From: Muribaculaceae bacterium
GTDB lineage: Bacteria > Bacillota > Clostridia > Lachnospirales > Lachnospiraceae
Direction of reading: 5' to 3'
Length of the DNA stretch: 64,000 nt
Assembly (NCBI GenBank): GCA_023666425.1
Contig: JAMPCA010000001.1
Location: forward strand, 613,692 to 677,691
Shown: in pieces, positions 1-8,927 of the stretch
Layout of the letters: each line of letters starts with the position of its first letter
How positions within the stretch are numbered: position 1 is the first letter of the stretch
Position numbers and translations under genes: made by a program
The notes under the pieces: generated by a model
What the model was told of the DNA's origin: nothing
Seen by the model: only the letters and a program-made list of their open reading frames with translations
The model's database searches: none

Positions 1-36
1 GGTGACAAAATCATCCTCTGCCAATAAAATTTTCAT
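1..36 (-). CDS. Response regulator (receiver domain), N-terminal fragment
   Basis: Only the first 12 codons are inside the window, reading MKILLAEDDFVT. A short hydrophobic strand followed at once by an acidic pair is how CheY-like receiver domains begin. The ATG overlaps the stop codon of cheB by four bases (ATGA), so the two are very likely translationally coupled. Whether this is a stand-alone CheY, a regulator with an output domain, or a larger hybrid protein cannot be seen. Confidence 0.7.
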   Translation of the reverse strand, partial: MKILLAEDDFVT

Positions 37-1094
37 TTTGCATCCTCCATCCTCTGCATTTTATTCAATATATTATATGCTCTCTTGGGTATATCCGTAA
101 GCTTTTCCTGAAACTGTACCGCTCCCAGCTCATAGGCCACCTTGGGCATACCATAGACGACACAGGTAGATTCGTCCTGCCCGATGGTCGGCGATCCTGC
201 CTGACGCATCTTTAAAAGTCCCTTTGCGCCGTCGCCGCCCATTCCCGTCAATATGATTCCGAGCGCGTATTTTCCGGCTACGCTGGCCACGGAATCAAAC
301 AGTACATCTACAGAGGGGCAGTGTCCGTTTACCTTCGGCCCTTCCCTGCACTCCACCTGATACTGGTCGCCCTTCTTGACAAGACGCATCTGGCGGTTTC
401 CGCCGGGCGCGATCAGCACATGTCCCTGACGGACAACGTCTCCTGTCTCAGCTTCCTTGACGCTTACCCGGCACTGATTGTTCAGACGGTTCGCATACAT
501 CTGTGTGAAGCCGGGGGGCATATGCTGCACCACTACAACGCCGGGAATATTTGGCTCGAATTCCTTGATCACAGCTGCGATTGCTTCCGTTCCGCCTGTA
601 GAAGCGCCAATCGCCACAATCAGTCTCTGGTCAATCAGACTCCCCTTAAAGGCGTCTACTGTCACAGGCGCATTGGCAATGGCTCTCTTTCCCTTGTTGA
701 TCTGTGCCATCGCCGCAATCTTCACCTTCTGGGGCAGCTCCGTATTAAGAAAAGCATCCATCTCGACCTTGTCCGTCGGCTGGGGCTTTGCAGCGAAATC
801 TACCGCCCCGGCACTTAAGGCGTCAAACACAGCATCACTCAAAGAGGAAATCACAACAGTCGGAATCGGATACTGGGGCATCAGCTTGCGGAGAAATTCA
901 ATACCGTTCATCCGCGGAAGCTCCACGTCTAAAGTCATAACGTCCGGCTTATACTTTATGATCGCATCCCTCGCCTGATAGGGATCTGTGGCGGTCGCAA
1001 CCACTGTAATGGATGGATCTCTCGTCAGGCTTTTCACCAACAGCTTGCGAAAAACCATGGAATCATCCACGACTAATACTTTAATCTGATTCAT
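33..1094 (-). CDS. cheB: Protein-glutamate methylesterase/deamidase CheB
   Basis: CheB removes methyl groups from glutamates of chemoreceptors, resetting adaptation opposite to CheR. The 353-residue protein has a receiver domain (acidic D10/D11, phospho-acceptor D56 in LDVELPRMNG), a linker, and the methylesterase domain with the catalytic triad motifs: serine in AIGASTGG, histidine in VQHMPPGFT and aspartate in TGMGGDG. The ATG at 1094 is preferred because AGGAAGG lies ten bases upstream; an in-frame TTG at 1103 would sit on that site. It lies 33 bases after the HD-GYP-like regulator and overlaps the next receiver gene by four bases. The family assignment is firm; its receptor partner is probably the MCP at 4664-6457, which is inference. 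Confidence 0.96.
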   Translation of the reverse strand: MNQIKVLVVDDSMVFRKLLVKSLTRDPSITVVATATDPYQARDAIIKYKPDVMTLDVELPRMNGIEFLRKLMPQYPIPTVVISSLSDAVFDALSAGAVDFAAKPQPTDKVEMDAFLNTELPQKVKIAAMAQINKGKRAIANAPVTVDAFKGSLIDQRLIVAIGASTGGTEAIAAVIKEFEPNIPGVVVVQHMPPGFTQMYANRLNNQCRVSVKEAETGDVVRQGHVLIAPGGNRQMRLVKKGDQYQVECREGPKVNGHCPSVDVLFDSVASVAGKYALGIILTGMGGDGAKGLLKMRQAGSPTIGQDESTCVVYGMPKVAYELGAVQFQEKLTDIPKRAYNILNKMQRMEDAK

Positions 1095-1127
1095 AATCCT
1101 CAATCCTTCCTAAAATTTTTCTATCAG

Positions 1128-2186
1128 TCAGTGGAGCTGACGCGATATCTTTTTACAGATATCATAAAGAGCTCCGTTGAATTTCACATCGGCGTCCTGT
1201 TCCATGATCTGCAAAGCCTCCTCTTTCGTAAAGGCCTTCCGGTATCCCCGGTTTTCAGTCAGCGCACAGAACTCGCCCATCACCGATACAATCTGGGCGG
1301 CCAATGGAATATCCTCTCCCGAGAGTCCCTCGGGATATCCGCTGCCATCCCAGTTCTCATGGTGATAATTTGCGATATCTATCGACATCTGCACATAATC
1401 ATTATAATCCTCGTCCATAATATCTTTAAGCATCTCCGCCCCGATCGTGGTGTGGGACTTCATAATCTCCCTCTCCTCCGGCGTAAACGCTCCCTGCTTC
1501 TTTAAAATCTCGCTGGGAATTGCCATATTTCCCAGATCACTCAGTGGCGCGGCAATGGAAATTGCATCCACAAAGGCATCGGATATCAGCGACTCATATT
1601 TCGGTGAGAGCTGCAGAGCCTGGGAAAAAATCTTGCAATTGTACTGCAGCCTCTCCATATGGGCGCGGTCATAGTTTGCATTTTTGCTGGCCAGGCCTCC
1701 CATCGCATAGAGCACACGCCGTTTTTCTTTCTCCATCTGCGCCAGCTGCTCATTTACGGAAATCTGCAGGCGGCGGTTTGACTCTGTGAGCTGGTCTACG
1801 GTCTGGGAGAGCTTTAAGTGTATCCCTACCCGCGCCTGCACAACCTCACGTATAAAAGGCTTGGTAATATAATCCGCGCCGCCCAGATTAAAGCCTTTTA
1901 CAATATTCTCCGGCTCATCATAGGCTGAGATAAAGATAATCGGAATATCCCTGGTATCTGCGTTATCCTTGAGGATCTCACACAGTTCATAACCGTCCAT
2001 CTCCGGCATGGAGATATCCAGAAGAATAAGCTGCGGCTTACTCTTTTTTACCATCTCAAGCGCCTGCACGCCGCTTTCCGCAAGCTCCGGCTGCTGATTC
2101 ATATTCAATATGATATTGTGCAAAATCATCCGGTTGACTTCTACGTCATCCACAATAAGAATATGGGCACCATCTCTTCTGTCCAT
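1128..2186 (-). CDS. Receiver plus degenerate HD-GYP domain response regulator
   Basis: Residues 1-120 form a receiver domain with D13/D14, phospho-acceptor D57 and the lysine in TKPF. A helical linker (about 125-160) leads to an HD-GYP-type domain. Family members hydrolyse cyclic di-GMP using a metal-binding HD pair, normally in a sequence like HDIGK. Here the equivalent is APLSDLGN at 213-220, so the metal-ligand histidine is serine (S216). The later motif HHENWDGSGYPEG (275-287) and the histidines at 176 and 245 are kept. The segment that usually reads DxFDALT is altered too (VMGEFCALT). The protein may therefore bind rather than cut its ligand, or be inactive. It is cotranscribed with the histidine kinase ten bases upstream, its likely phosphodonor. 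Confidence 0.88.
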   Translation of the reverse strand: MDRRDGAHILIVDDVEVNRMILHNIILNMNQQPELAESGVQALEMVKKSKPQLILLDISMPEMDGYELCEILKDNADTRDIPIIFISAYDEPENIVKGFNLGGADYITKPFIREVVQARVGIHLKLSQTVDQLTESNRRLQISVNEQLAQMEKEKRRVLYAMGGLASKNANYDRAHMERLQYNCKIFSQALQLSPKYESLISDAFVDAISIAAPLSDLGNMAIPSEILKKQGAFTPEEREIMKSHTTIGAEMLKDIMDEDYNDYVQMSIDIANYHHENWDGSGYPEGLSGEDIPLAAQIVSVMGEFCALTENRGYRKAFTKEEALQIMEQDADVKFNGALYDICKKISRQLH

Positions 2187-2196
2187 TCCCTATCTC

Positions 2197-3609
2197 CTAA
2201 CTAAATAGTATATCAGAAAGCTTTTGGTGTGTGCTGATGGTCTTGTCGTAATCACTCTTCTGGACAGCCATCTTAAGTCTAAGTACTGCGGAACGAACCT
2301 CCTGCGGGGCGCTGGCCGTCAGCTGCCGCACCACCTCCATAAAAGTCTCCGCCTTTTCCCAGTTATCCATCTCCACGGACAGCACGAGCTTCGACATCTT
2401 ATCCTCCAGCTCTTTTTTGTTCTCGTCCGAGCCAAACTGGTAGCGTTCTTCCTCTGAAGGCTCCTCCTCCAGATAACTGAAACTCCGTTCATCCACATGA
2501 ACTGAGAGCGTCTCCACCTCATCTTCGGGTACATCCACCCACACAGAAAAGGTGAAGCTGGTTCCTTTATTTTTCTCGCTTTCTACATTGATCGTGCCAC
2601 CCATCAGGGTCACAAGCTGCTTGCTGATATTCAGACCCAGGCCGGTACCGCCGTATTTGCGGGAGACAGAGGCGTCCACCTGGGAAAAGCTCTTGAACAG
2701 CTTATCCATATCCGCCTTGTCAATTCCAATCCCGGTGTCATGGACGATGAAAAAAAGCTCCAGACGGTTCTGCTTATGCGCCGTCATAAGCACCTCCAGG
2801 GAAATCTTTCCCATCGAGGTAAACTTGCAGGCATTGGAGAGCAGATTGTTGAGAATCTGTACAATCCGCAGCTCATCACCGATGATGCGCTCCGGAATCT
2901 CCTGCGAGATCGTGACAAAAAGCTGCAGACCCTTTTCAATAATTTTCGGACTGTGGTTCGCCTTCACATAGTCAATCATTTCCCGGAAGTTAAACTCCCG
3001 GTTCTCCAATACAAATTTTCCTGCCTCCAGCTTGGAAAAATCCAGAATATTGTTGATCAGGCTGTTCATGTCGTTACAGCCCCTCTCAATCAGCTGCAGC
3101 GTGCCGAGGAGCTTCGGATCCGTAATCTCCTCCAGAAGCGCGCGGGTATGACCAAGGATGCCGTTTACCGGTGTGCGCAGCTCGTGCGTGATATTTGACA
3201 CAAACTCCGACTTGACCTTAATATTTTCCTCAGCCTCCTGCTGTACCTGCTGGATACGCTTTTCCAAAAACACCTCATTAGAGATGTCCTCCATCATACA
3301 CACATACTCATGCATGGGTAAAGCGGCATGAAGATAGCGAAGCTGTACATGGAAGCAGGTCTTATTCTGCCTATAGAGCATCACCGGCTGCTTCGCATCT
3401 CCAAAGGGAAGATCTGTCTCAAATCCGTCATCTGTCTTTTTAAAATCCCCCGGTATAAGCTCACTGATGTGCATCCCGTCCATCCCGTCAAAATACTGCA
3501 GGGCGAGCCTTGCCGCATCGTTCGAGTGTGTGATGATTCCACTGGTATCAAAGGATATACTCATTTCCAGTGTATTCTGTTCTAAAAAATCAAGTATCTG
3601 TGTATTCAT
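2197..3609 (-). CDS. PAS-domain sensor histidine kinase
   Basis: A 470-residue cytoplasmic kinase with no membrane segment. Residues 5-110 look like a PAS sensor, then a short coiled linker, a HisKA dimerisation domain with phospho-histidine H142 in THELRTPVNG, and an HATPase domain with N box NNLLSNACKF, DTGIGI and GGTGLGL. About 100 further residues are acidic and helical; they resemble the tail region of BarA-type kinases but have no Hpt histidine motif and no receiver domain. The ATG at 3609 is chosen because GGGAG lies eight bases upstream; an in-frame TTG 33 bases earlier has no such site. It sits where a CheA might be expected in a che operon but lacks the CheA P1, P3 and CheW-like domains. 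Confidence 0.93.
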   Translation of the reverse strand: MNTQILDFLEQNTLEMSISFDTSGIITHSNDAARLALQYFDGMDGMHISELIPGDFKKTDDGFETDLPFGDAKQPVMLYRQNKTCFHVQLRYLHAALPMHEYVCMMEDISNEVFLEKRIQQVQQEAEENIKVKSEFVSNITHELRTPVNGILGHTRALLEEITDPKLLGTLQLIERGCNDMNSLINNILDFSKLEAGKFVLENREFNFREMIDYVKANHSPKIIEKGLQLFVTISQEIPERIIGDELRIVQILNNLLSNACKFTSMGKISLEVLMTAHKQNRLELFFIVHDTGIGIDKADMDKLFKSFSQVDASVSRKYGGTGLGLNISKQLVTLMGGTINVESEKNKGTSFTFSVWVDVPEDEVETLSVHVDERSFSYLEEEPSEEERYQFGSDENKKELEDKMSKLVLSVEMDNWEKAETFMEVVRQLTASAPQEVRSAVLRLKMAVQKSDYDKTISTHQKLSDILFS

Positions 3610-3656
3610 TCGACTCTCTCCCAAAATATGCAAAAACAGCAAATGAATCTCTCATA

Positions 3657-3685
3657 ATTATAGTGAAGCCATACGAAAAAAGCAA
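3657..3685 (-). promoter_or_regulatory. Sigma-A type promoter for kinase-regulator-cheB
   Basis: On the minus strand TTGCTT (3685-3680) and TATAAT (3662-3657) are separated by exactly 17 bases. It lies in the 88-base gap between degV and the histidine kinase, so the kinase, HD-GYP-like regulator, cheB and following receiver can be expressed apart from the cheR-cheW-MCP genes. Confidence 0.75.
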
Positions 3686-3697
3686 GCAAAACAGTGC

Positions 3698-4585
3698 TCA
3701 GTCCACCCGCTCCCGGCCCCAGAAAAACAATGCCACTGTTCCCGGCCCGGTATGGCTTCCGATGGTCGTTCCGATGGAATTGATCTCCACCTTCCCGTTC
3801 AGCTTTGGAAAATTCTCCTCCACAAGCGCCGCTACCGCCTTTGCATCCGCCTCGCAGGCAGACTGGGAAATATAGCATTTACCGGAATAATCCGTGCCGG
3901 ACTCCGCATTCTCCTTCATTTTTTCTACAATCTCTGTAATTACCTTTTTCTTTGTGCGCACCTTCTGCCTTGGAATCAGCTTTCCCTCAAAATCCACATT
4001 CAGCAGCGGACAAATATTCATAACGCTCCCGATAAAACCTGCGGTCTTGGAGATACGTCCACCCCTGATATAGAAGGTGAGATCACTGGAAAAGAACCAG
4101 TGCTGCAGCCTGCGCTTATTGCTCTCCGCCCAGTCCCTGACCTCATCAATATCTTTCCCTTCATCCCGAAGGTCTGCAAGCCTATCCATGAGAAGGCCAT
4201 ATCCGGAGGATGCCGCGAGGGAATCCACGATGTAAATCTTTTGCTCCGGATATTTCTCAGCCATCAGTGTCTGTGCAAGGCGGGCAGAATTGATAACCCC
4301 CGAAATACCTGAGGAGAGGGTCAGGTGAAGGATATCCTTTCCCTCCTTCAGGAAGCCCTCAAAATAATCACAAAATTCATCTACATTGATCTGGGAGGTC
4401 TTCGTGTCTGCACCCTCTGTCATTCTCCTGTAGAACTCATCAAAGGGAATGGATTTCCCGAGATCGTCCAGATACTGTACACCATCCAGCTCAAAATGAA
4501 AACAGATATAGGAAATGTTCCGCTCCCTGAAGTGGGCTTCATCCAAATCTGCTGTAGAGCAACAGCTAATTACATAGTTTTCCAT
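3698..4585 (-). CDS. DegV family (FakB-type) fatty acid-binding protein
   Basis: DegV/FakB proteins bind a fatty acid and present it to the kinase FakA for phosphorylation. The 295-residue sequence has the family features: an N-terminal motif around CCSTADLD, the TSQI segment, LSSGISGVINSA, the IVDSLAASSGYGLL segment, and FYIRGGRISK in the second domain, followed by PLLNVDFEGKL. A FakA homologue is encoded at 47903-49573, so a functional partner exists in this genome. Its place between an MCP and a histidine kinase is unusual; a role in lipid sensing is only a guess. A 12-bp hairpin separates it from the MCP. Confidence 0.92.
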   Translation of the reverse strand: MENYVISCCSTADLDEAHFRERNISYICFHFELDGVQYLDDLGKSIPFDEFYRRMTEGADTKTSQINVDEFCDYFEGFLKEGKDILHLTLSSGISGVINSARLAQTLMAEKYPEQKIYIVDSLAASSGYGLLMDRLADLRDEGKDIDEVRDWAESNKRRLQHWFFSSDLTFYIRGGRISKTAGFIGSVMNICPLLNVDFEGKLIPRQKVRTKKKVITEIVEKMKENAESGTDYSGKCYISQSACEADAKAVAALVEENFPKLNGKVEINSIGTTIGSHTGPGTVALFFWGRERVD

Positions 4586-4602
4586 ATCCCCTCCCTACAC
4601 AG

Positions 4603-4633
4603 AAGGTCATGCCGTATTGTGCGGCATGACCTT
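4603..4633 (-). other. Strong 12-bp hairpin between MCP and degV
   Basis: AAGGTCATGCCG (4603-4614) and CGGCATGACCTT (4622-4633) pair perfectly around a seven-base loop. In the direction of transcription (minus) only two Ts follow, so it is a poor intrinsic terminator; on the plus strand it is followed by TTCTCTCTTT. It could be an mRNA processing, stabilising or partial termination element. Confidence 0.6.
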
Positions 4634-4663
4634 TTCTCTCTTTACCGAAATCCGCTGGAATTT

Positions 4664-6457
4664 CTAGTATTTACCAAATTCTCCGTCGAGGGAGATAATC
4701 TGTTCATTTCTGTCATCTCCGCCAAAATGTGAGCCTCCGCCAAAATCTGCTGACTGGCCGTCTGAAATACTTCCTGACGTCAGCTTGTAATGTGCTACCA
4801 GGCTGCGCAGATTAGCCGCCTGCGTAGACAGCTCTGCACTGGAAGCTGCACACTCCTGACTGGTCGCAGAATTGGTCTGTACCACTTCGGATACCTGATT
4901 GATTGCCTGATCCACCTGCGAAACAGAAGTTGCCTGCTCGTTGGAAGCGGAGGAAATTGCTCCGATCAGCTCTACAATCTTATCAATGGATACTACAATC
5001 TCATCCAATGAGCTTGCGGTAGACTCGGCAAGCTGGGAACCATTGTTGATCTTGTGGATAATATCCTCGATCATCTCAGCTGTCTCGCTGGCTGAAGAAG
5101 CACTCTTCGCCGCCAGGTTCCGAACCTCCTCGGCCACAACTGCAAAGCCCTTGCCATGTACGCCTGCCCTCGCCGCCTCTACTGCCGCATTCAGCGCAAG
5201 GATATTGGTCTGGAAGGAAATATCATCAATCGTCTTGATAATCTTAGAGATTGACTCGGAGGCGTCGCTGATATCGCTCATGGCGCCAATCAGTGACTTC
5301 ATCTGGTCGTTGCCGGACACTGCCATATTCTTTACGCTGTTGACACGCTCGTTCGCCTCGTTTGCCTGCTCAGCGTTCTGCTTGGTGTGCTGTGCAATCT
5401 CATCCATGGATGCGGTCACTTCCTCAAGCGCACTTGCCTGCTCGGTCGCACCCTGTGCCAGAGCCTGGCTGGCTGCTGCCACCTCATCCGCACCTACTGT
5501 CACCTGCATGGTGGAATCTTTTACATTGCCAAGGATACTATCGTTATCCCGCACCAGCTTGCGGAGTGCATTACCCAGAATATCCTCCGCGCTTCGCGGC
5601 TGTACCTGAATCGTCATATCGCCATCTGCAATCCTGCTGGCAATCTCAGACTGCTCGCGAACAGCAGCCGCCATCTCCTGGAAATCATCCATCAGCACGC
5701 CCAGATCGTCGTTAGACACCTTGTGCAGCTCCACATTGACGTCGCCAATTGCCAGCTTCTTAGCTGCCGCAGAGAGCTGTGCAACCGGATTCGTGATACT
5801 CTTGGAAAGCGTCATGTAGTAGCGGAGTGCAATAGCCGCGCCAAGAAGACATACCACAACGATAATGACTACCAGTATCTGTGCCTCTTTCTCAATACTT
5901 GCATCGGTAGCGTCAGAGGCTGCGTCCAGCAAGTCTACAATATTGTCAAATAATTCGTTCGCATGCTCCGCCGCCGGATTGCAGGTGCTACTCATCTCCT
6001 GCCTTGCCTGCTCAATCTGTCCGGACTCCACATACTCATAAACCTTACTGAGGGAAGCCTCATATGTCTGCTTGGCTACCATCGCATCCGCATATGCCTT
6101 GTCGATATCATCGTTGTAATAATCCAGATTGGACGCAAAAATATCCAGCTCTTTGGAAATCTCATCGTAGAATGTCTGACAGTTGCTGAGACTCTCCTGC
6201 TGCTTAGCCGGATCATCCATGTACACATACAGGAAATCAAGCATCTCCACACTCACCCGGTTAAAGGCGTTCATCGACCTGACAATGCCGACCTGCCCCT
6301 CACCGTAATGCACATACTGATCCGATCTTGCAGAGTTAATCAGTCTCTCCACCATAACTCCCGTACCGGAAATGCCGATCAATATAACCATAATGATTAC
6401 GATGAACATTGCCAGCTTCCCTCTTACGGTCGTTGACTTTTTTTCATTTCTTTTCAT
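4664..6457 (-). CDS. Methyl-accepting chemotaxis protein
   Basis: A 597-residue transmembrane chemoreceptor. Membrane segments lie at about 14-36 and 192-214, enclosing an all-helical extracytoplasmic region of the four-helix-bundle type. A HAMP region follows (about 215-285) and then the long coiled-coil signalling domain with the conserved hairpin tip [18 protein letters not shown] and [18 protein letters not shown] near 412-450. Glutamate/glutamine clusters near 338-355 ([13 protein letters not shown]) are likely CheR/CheB methylation sites. The C-terminus is glycine-rich and lacks an NWETF-like CheR tether. It sits 14 bases after cheW. The ligand is unknown. Confidence 0.95.
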   Translation of the reverse strand: MKRNEKKSTTVRGKLAMFIVIIMVILIGISGTGVMVERLINSARSDQYVHYGEGQVGIVRSMNAFNRVSVEMLDFLYVYMDDPAKQQESLSNCQTFYDEISKELDIFASNLDYYNDDIDKAYADAMVAKQTYEASLSKVYEYVESGQIEQARQEMSSTCNPAAEHANELFDNIVDLLDAASDATDASIEKEAQILVVIIVVVCLLGAAIALRYYMTLSKSITNPVAQLSAAAKKLAIGDVNVELHKVSNDDLGVLMDDFQEMAAAVREQSEIASRIADGDMTIQVQPRSAEDILGNALRKLVRDNDSILGNVKDSTMQVTVGADEVAAASQALAQGATEQASALEEVTASMDEIAQHTKQNAEQANEANERVNSVKNMAVSGNDQMKSLIGAMSDISDASESISKIIKTIDDISFQTNILALNAAVEAARAGVHGKGFAVVAEEVRNLAAKSASSASETAEMIEDIIHKINNGSQLAESTASSLDEIVVSIDKIVELIGAISSASNEQATSVSQVDQAINQVSEVVQTNSATSQECAASSAELSTQAANLRSLVAHYKLTSGSISDGQSADFGGGSHFGGDDRNEQIISLDGEFGKY

Positions 6458-6471
6458 TGTACTTTCTCCTC

Positions 6472-6981
6472 CTACTCTTCTTTCTCACTCTGTGTTATGT
6501 CTGCCAGCTCCAGCAGATCGTCCGAAATCAGCTTTCTCGGATCCAGCAAAAGCTTCACGCCAAATTCCTCTATTCTGGCTAAACCGTAAACATACTTATT
6601 CTGCTCATTCCCCATCCTGTCCATAGACGGAGGAGAGATTACGGTCTTTTCATCAATGGTAACCGTCTCTTCTATCTCCTCTACAATCAGACCAATGGTC
6701 ATATCCTTTACATTGATCAGTATGATACACGTCCGGTCTGTGTATTCCACCGGCTCCATGCCAAACCTGGCGCGGACGTCAATCACCGGAATAATTTTGC
6801 CCCGGACATTGATAAGCCCTTTGATATAGTGTTCTACCTCGGGCATTGGAGTGATCGACTGCATGACGATAATCTCATTGACATAATCGATGCTGATTCC
6901 AAAGCTCTCCTTACCGGTTCGAAATGTCATAAACATCCCTTTGCCGGAATCATCTTCTATCTTTATCTCTTCGTCCTCCAT
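6472..6981 (-). CDS. cheW: Chemotaxis coupling protein CheW
   Basis: CheW links chemoreceptors to a CheA-type kinase in receptor arrays. The 169-residue sequence is a single CheW domain: [39 protein letters not shown] and [12 protein letters not shown] are typical of the two beta-barrels, and the C-terminus is a short acidic tail. GGAGG is positioned seven bases before the ATG. It is 18 bases downstream of cheR and 14 upstream of the MCP, clearly one transcription unit. No CheA is encoded in the window, so its kinase partner must be elsewhere. Confidence 0.93.
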   Translation of the reverse strand: MEDEEIKIEDDSGKGMFMTFRTGKESFGISIDYVNEIIVMQSITPMPEVEHYIKGLINVRGKIIPVIDVRARFGMEPVEYTDRTCIILINVKDMTIGLIVEEIEETVTIDEKTVISPPSMDRMGNEQNKYVYGLARIEEFGVKLLLDPRKLISDDLLELADITQSEKEE

Positions 6982-6999
6982 AAGCTACCTCCTTTCTCC

Positions 7000-7812
7000 T
7001 CATTCTCGTTTCCTGTAAATCGAAGGCTGCACATACTGAAACTGTGTCTTCTCTTTATCCAAGGATTCTGTAGTGCCTATGAAAAAATATCCGCCAGGCT
7101 CCATATGGTCATAAATCTTTGAAACCAGACGATATTTTACATCATCTTCAAAATAAATCATCACATTCCGCAAAAATACGATGTGGAATTTCTTGCGGAA
7201 GGGCAGCGGATCCATCAGATTAAATTTCCGAAAGAAGAGCTGGGCCTTCAGCTCATCCGTTACCATACACTCATCTGCACTGATCGAGCGGAAAAACCGC
7301 CGCTTCCACTTCTCCGGCAAAGGAGCTACATCCTCTTTCAGATACACGCCGCGAACCGCGTGCTCCAGTACCTGCGTGGAAATATCCGTGGCCAGCACTC
7401 TCGTGTCCCACGAGGATTTCTGTAATCCAAAATACTCCATCAGGTTCATCGCAATCGTATAGGGCTCCTCCCCGGTGGAGGATGCTCCCGACCAGATGCG
7501 CAGATCCTTTCTGGCCGCCTCCTTCCTTTGCAGATAAGGAAGCACGACCTTTGTCATATACTCGAAATGTATCGACTCACGCATGAAGTAGGTATGGTTT
7601 GTGGTCAGAACGTTGATCAGCTTCTCCGCTTCTCCGCTTCCTTTTCCTTCGTGCTCCACTTTGTTCATGTACTCGTCAAAGCTGCCATAACCATTGCGAA
7701 GGATATATGACTCGAGCCTTCCCTTGACCAGAACTCTCTTCTTGCTAAGGTCGATGCCGCAAAACTTTTTTACATAGGTTACAATACGGTTAAATTCACT
7801 GTCCGTAAGCAC
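7000..7812 (-). CDS. cheR: Chemotaxis protein methyltransferase CheR
   Basis: CheR methylates receptor glutamates with S-adenosylmethionine. The 270-residue protein has the N-terminal helical domain (1-75) and the methyltransferase domain with RIWSGASSTGEEPYTIAM, LATDIS and FLRNVMIYF; a serine replaces the cysteine common in the 'GCSTGEE' motif. The start is GTG at 7812, with AAGGAG eleven bases upstream; an upstream ATG in that region runs into a stop. It is the first gene of the chemosensory unit and has a promoter and a structured 80-base leader in front. Confidence 0.94.
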   Translation of the reverse strand: MLTDSEFNRIVTYVKKFCGIDLSKKRVLVKGRLESYILRNGYGSFDEYMNKVEHEGKGSGEAEKLINVLTTNHTYFMRESIHFEYMTKVVLPYLQRKEAARKDLRIWSGASSTGEEPYTIAMNLMEYFGLQKSSWDTRVLATDISTQVLEHAVRGVYLKEDVAPLPEKWKRRFFRSISADECMVTDELKAQLFFRKFNLMDPLPFRKKFHIVFLRNVMIYFEDDVKYRLVSKIYDHMEPGGYFFIGTTESLDKEKTQFQYVQPSIYRKRE

Positions 7813-7834
7813 CGCTACGTCATCTCCTTTTCAT

Positions 7835-7880
7835 GTAATTGTCCAAAATGTGTCTGCCGAGTAATTGTCCACACATTTTG
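7835..7880 (-). promoter_or_regulatory. Leader inverted repeat with nested direct repeats before cheR
   Basis: On the minus strand CAAAATGTGT (7880-7871) and ACACATTTTG (7853-7844) form a perfect 10-bp inverted repeat around 17 bases. The decamer GGACAATTAC occurs twice, at 7870-7861 and 7844-7835, once inside the loop and once just after the stem. The element lies in the predicted 5' untranslated region, between the promoter and the cheR ribosome binding site. It could be a regulator binding site or an RNA switch; no known family was recognised. Confidence 0.55.
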
Positions 7881-7899
7881 TAGCTTCTCATCTTCTTAT

Positions 7900-7928
7900 A
7901 TACTATATGATGTGGCACAATTTGTCAA
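7900..7928 (-). promoter_or_regulatory. Promoter of cheR-cheW-MCP
   Basis: TTGACA (7928-7923) and TAGTAT (7905-7900) on the minus strand are 17 bases apart. Transcription would begin near 7893, giving a leader of about 80 bases before the GTG start of cheR. Confidence 0.7.
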
Positions 7929-7954
7929 CTACCCATATGCATCTTTTTTTTCGC

Positions 7955-8902
7955 TTATTTTTCCAGCTCAGTCATGCCTCCCAGCAAAATCCCTGTGTTT
8001 TCTTCATAAATTTTGGAAAACTGGCTCATGGGGAGCAGGTTTGTGCCAAGGCCGGCCTCGATCGTATAGCCCGGGCGGTTGTAGGACTCTATAAACCAGT
8101 CCTTGTATCCCGCGTAGCCGGAAGAAACGGGCGTCTCTTCCACCAGATAGCCGCTCACCTCACCGAAATAGCGGGCAATGCGGTAGGAATCTTCCGGCTC
8201 ATACTGCAGATATTTCCAGTAAATGACCTCCCCCTGTGTATGATAGGCGAGAATAAGTCTAAAATCATGGGCGACCGTAAAATCATACATGGCGCGGCTC
8301 TCCGGGGCGATGAGGGGAGCGAGCCCCACATAGTCTCTGGGGGCAGGCCGGTTGTAACCCTGGCCAAACTTGATACTCCTCGCCTGCTCCCACCCGGCCG
8401 GAAACTGCAGATTTAAATCCACGCCCTCAATATTTGCCTTCCATCCGGCTGGAAATGGAATACCGGGATATGCCTCCGCAATCTGCCTTGCCGTATTGTA
8501 GTACTCCCCCTCCGTCAGTGCGCCATTGACAAGATCTACGCCGTCCGGATTCACCATCGGCACAAGATAGAGGCTGAACTCCTCAAAAAGCTGGCGGGGA
8601 TACACGCCCCGCACACTTCCCCCCGAAACATATTCACGCATGAGATCCTCTGCAAATTTTAACAGTACGGGGGTCGTGATGCTTTCATTCGCATGGAAGG
8701 AGGCATTGTAACACACTTCTACAGGCCCCTTTCCCAGCCGCAGATATAAAAGATCCTTCCCCATTACGCTGCGGCCGGCCGTGCCGACCTCCATGTAAGG
8801 ATATTTTGCCAGAAGCTCCTCCACCACAAGCGTCAGAAGCCTGTAAGAGTAATTTTTGTCCGTGGGCACCACAGACATATTATCCAGAATTTGGTCTGCC
8901 AT
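7955..8902 (-). CDS. M14 family zinc carboxypeptidase
   Basis: A 315-residue metallopeptidase related to gamma-D-glutamyl-diaminopimelate peptidases and other M14 enzymes that trim peptidoglycan peptides. The zinc ligands are seen as H and E in SFHANES and a later H in LAYHTQGE; the catalytic glutamate is in YTIEAGLGTN near the C-terminus. VPMVNPDGVDL and the GVDLNLQFPAGW segment are also typical. No signal peptide and no LysM domain are visible, so it may act on recycled muropeptides in the cytoplasm. The ATG at 8902 is preferred over an upstream in-frame ATG because GGGAG lies nine bases before it. It is monocistronic and divergent from lexA. Confidence 0.87.
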   Translation of the reverse strand: MADQILDNMSVVPTDKNYSYRLLTLVVEELLAKYPYMEVGTAGRSVMGKDLLYLRLGKGPVEVCYNASFHANESITTPVLLKFAEDLMREYVSGGSVRGVYPRQLFEEFSLYLVPMVNPDGVDLVNGALTEGEYYNTARQIAEAYPGIPFPAGWKANIEGVDLNLQFPAGWEQARSIKFGQGYNRPAPRDYVGLAPLIAPESRAMYDFTVAHDFRLILAYHTQGEVIYWKYLQYEPEDSYRIARYFGEVSGYLVEETPVSSGYAGYKDWFIESYNRPGYTIEAGLGTNLLPMSQFSKIYEENTGILLGGMTELEK

Positions 8903-8927
8903 ACTATTCTCTCCCTTTTGATTCTCT

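Noticed and set aside
2197-3609. CheA or hybrid kinase
   Set aside because: The protein has an ordinary HisKA/HATPase core; no P1, P3, CheW-like or receiver domain is present, and no Hpt motif in the tail.
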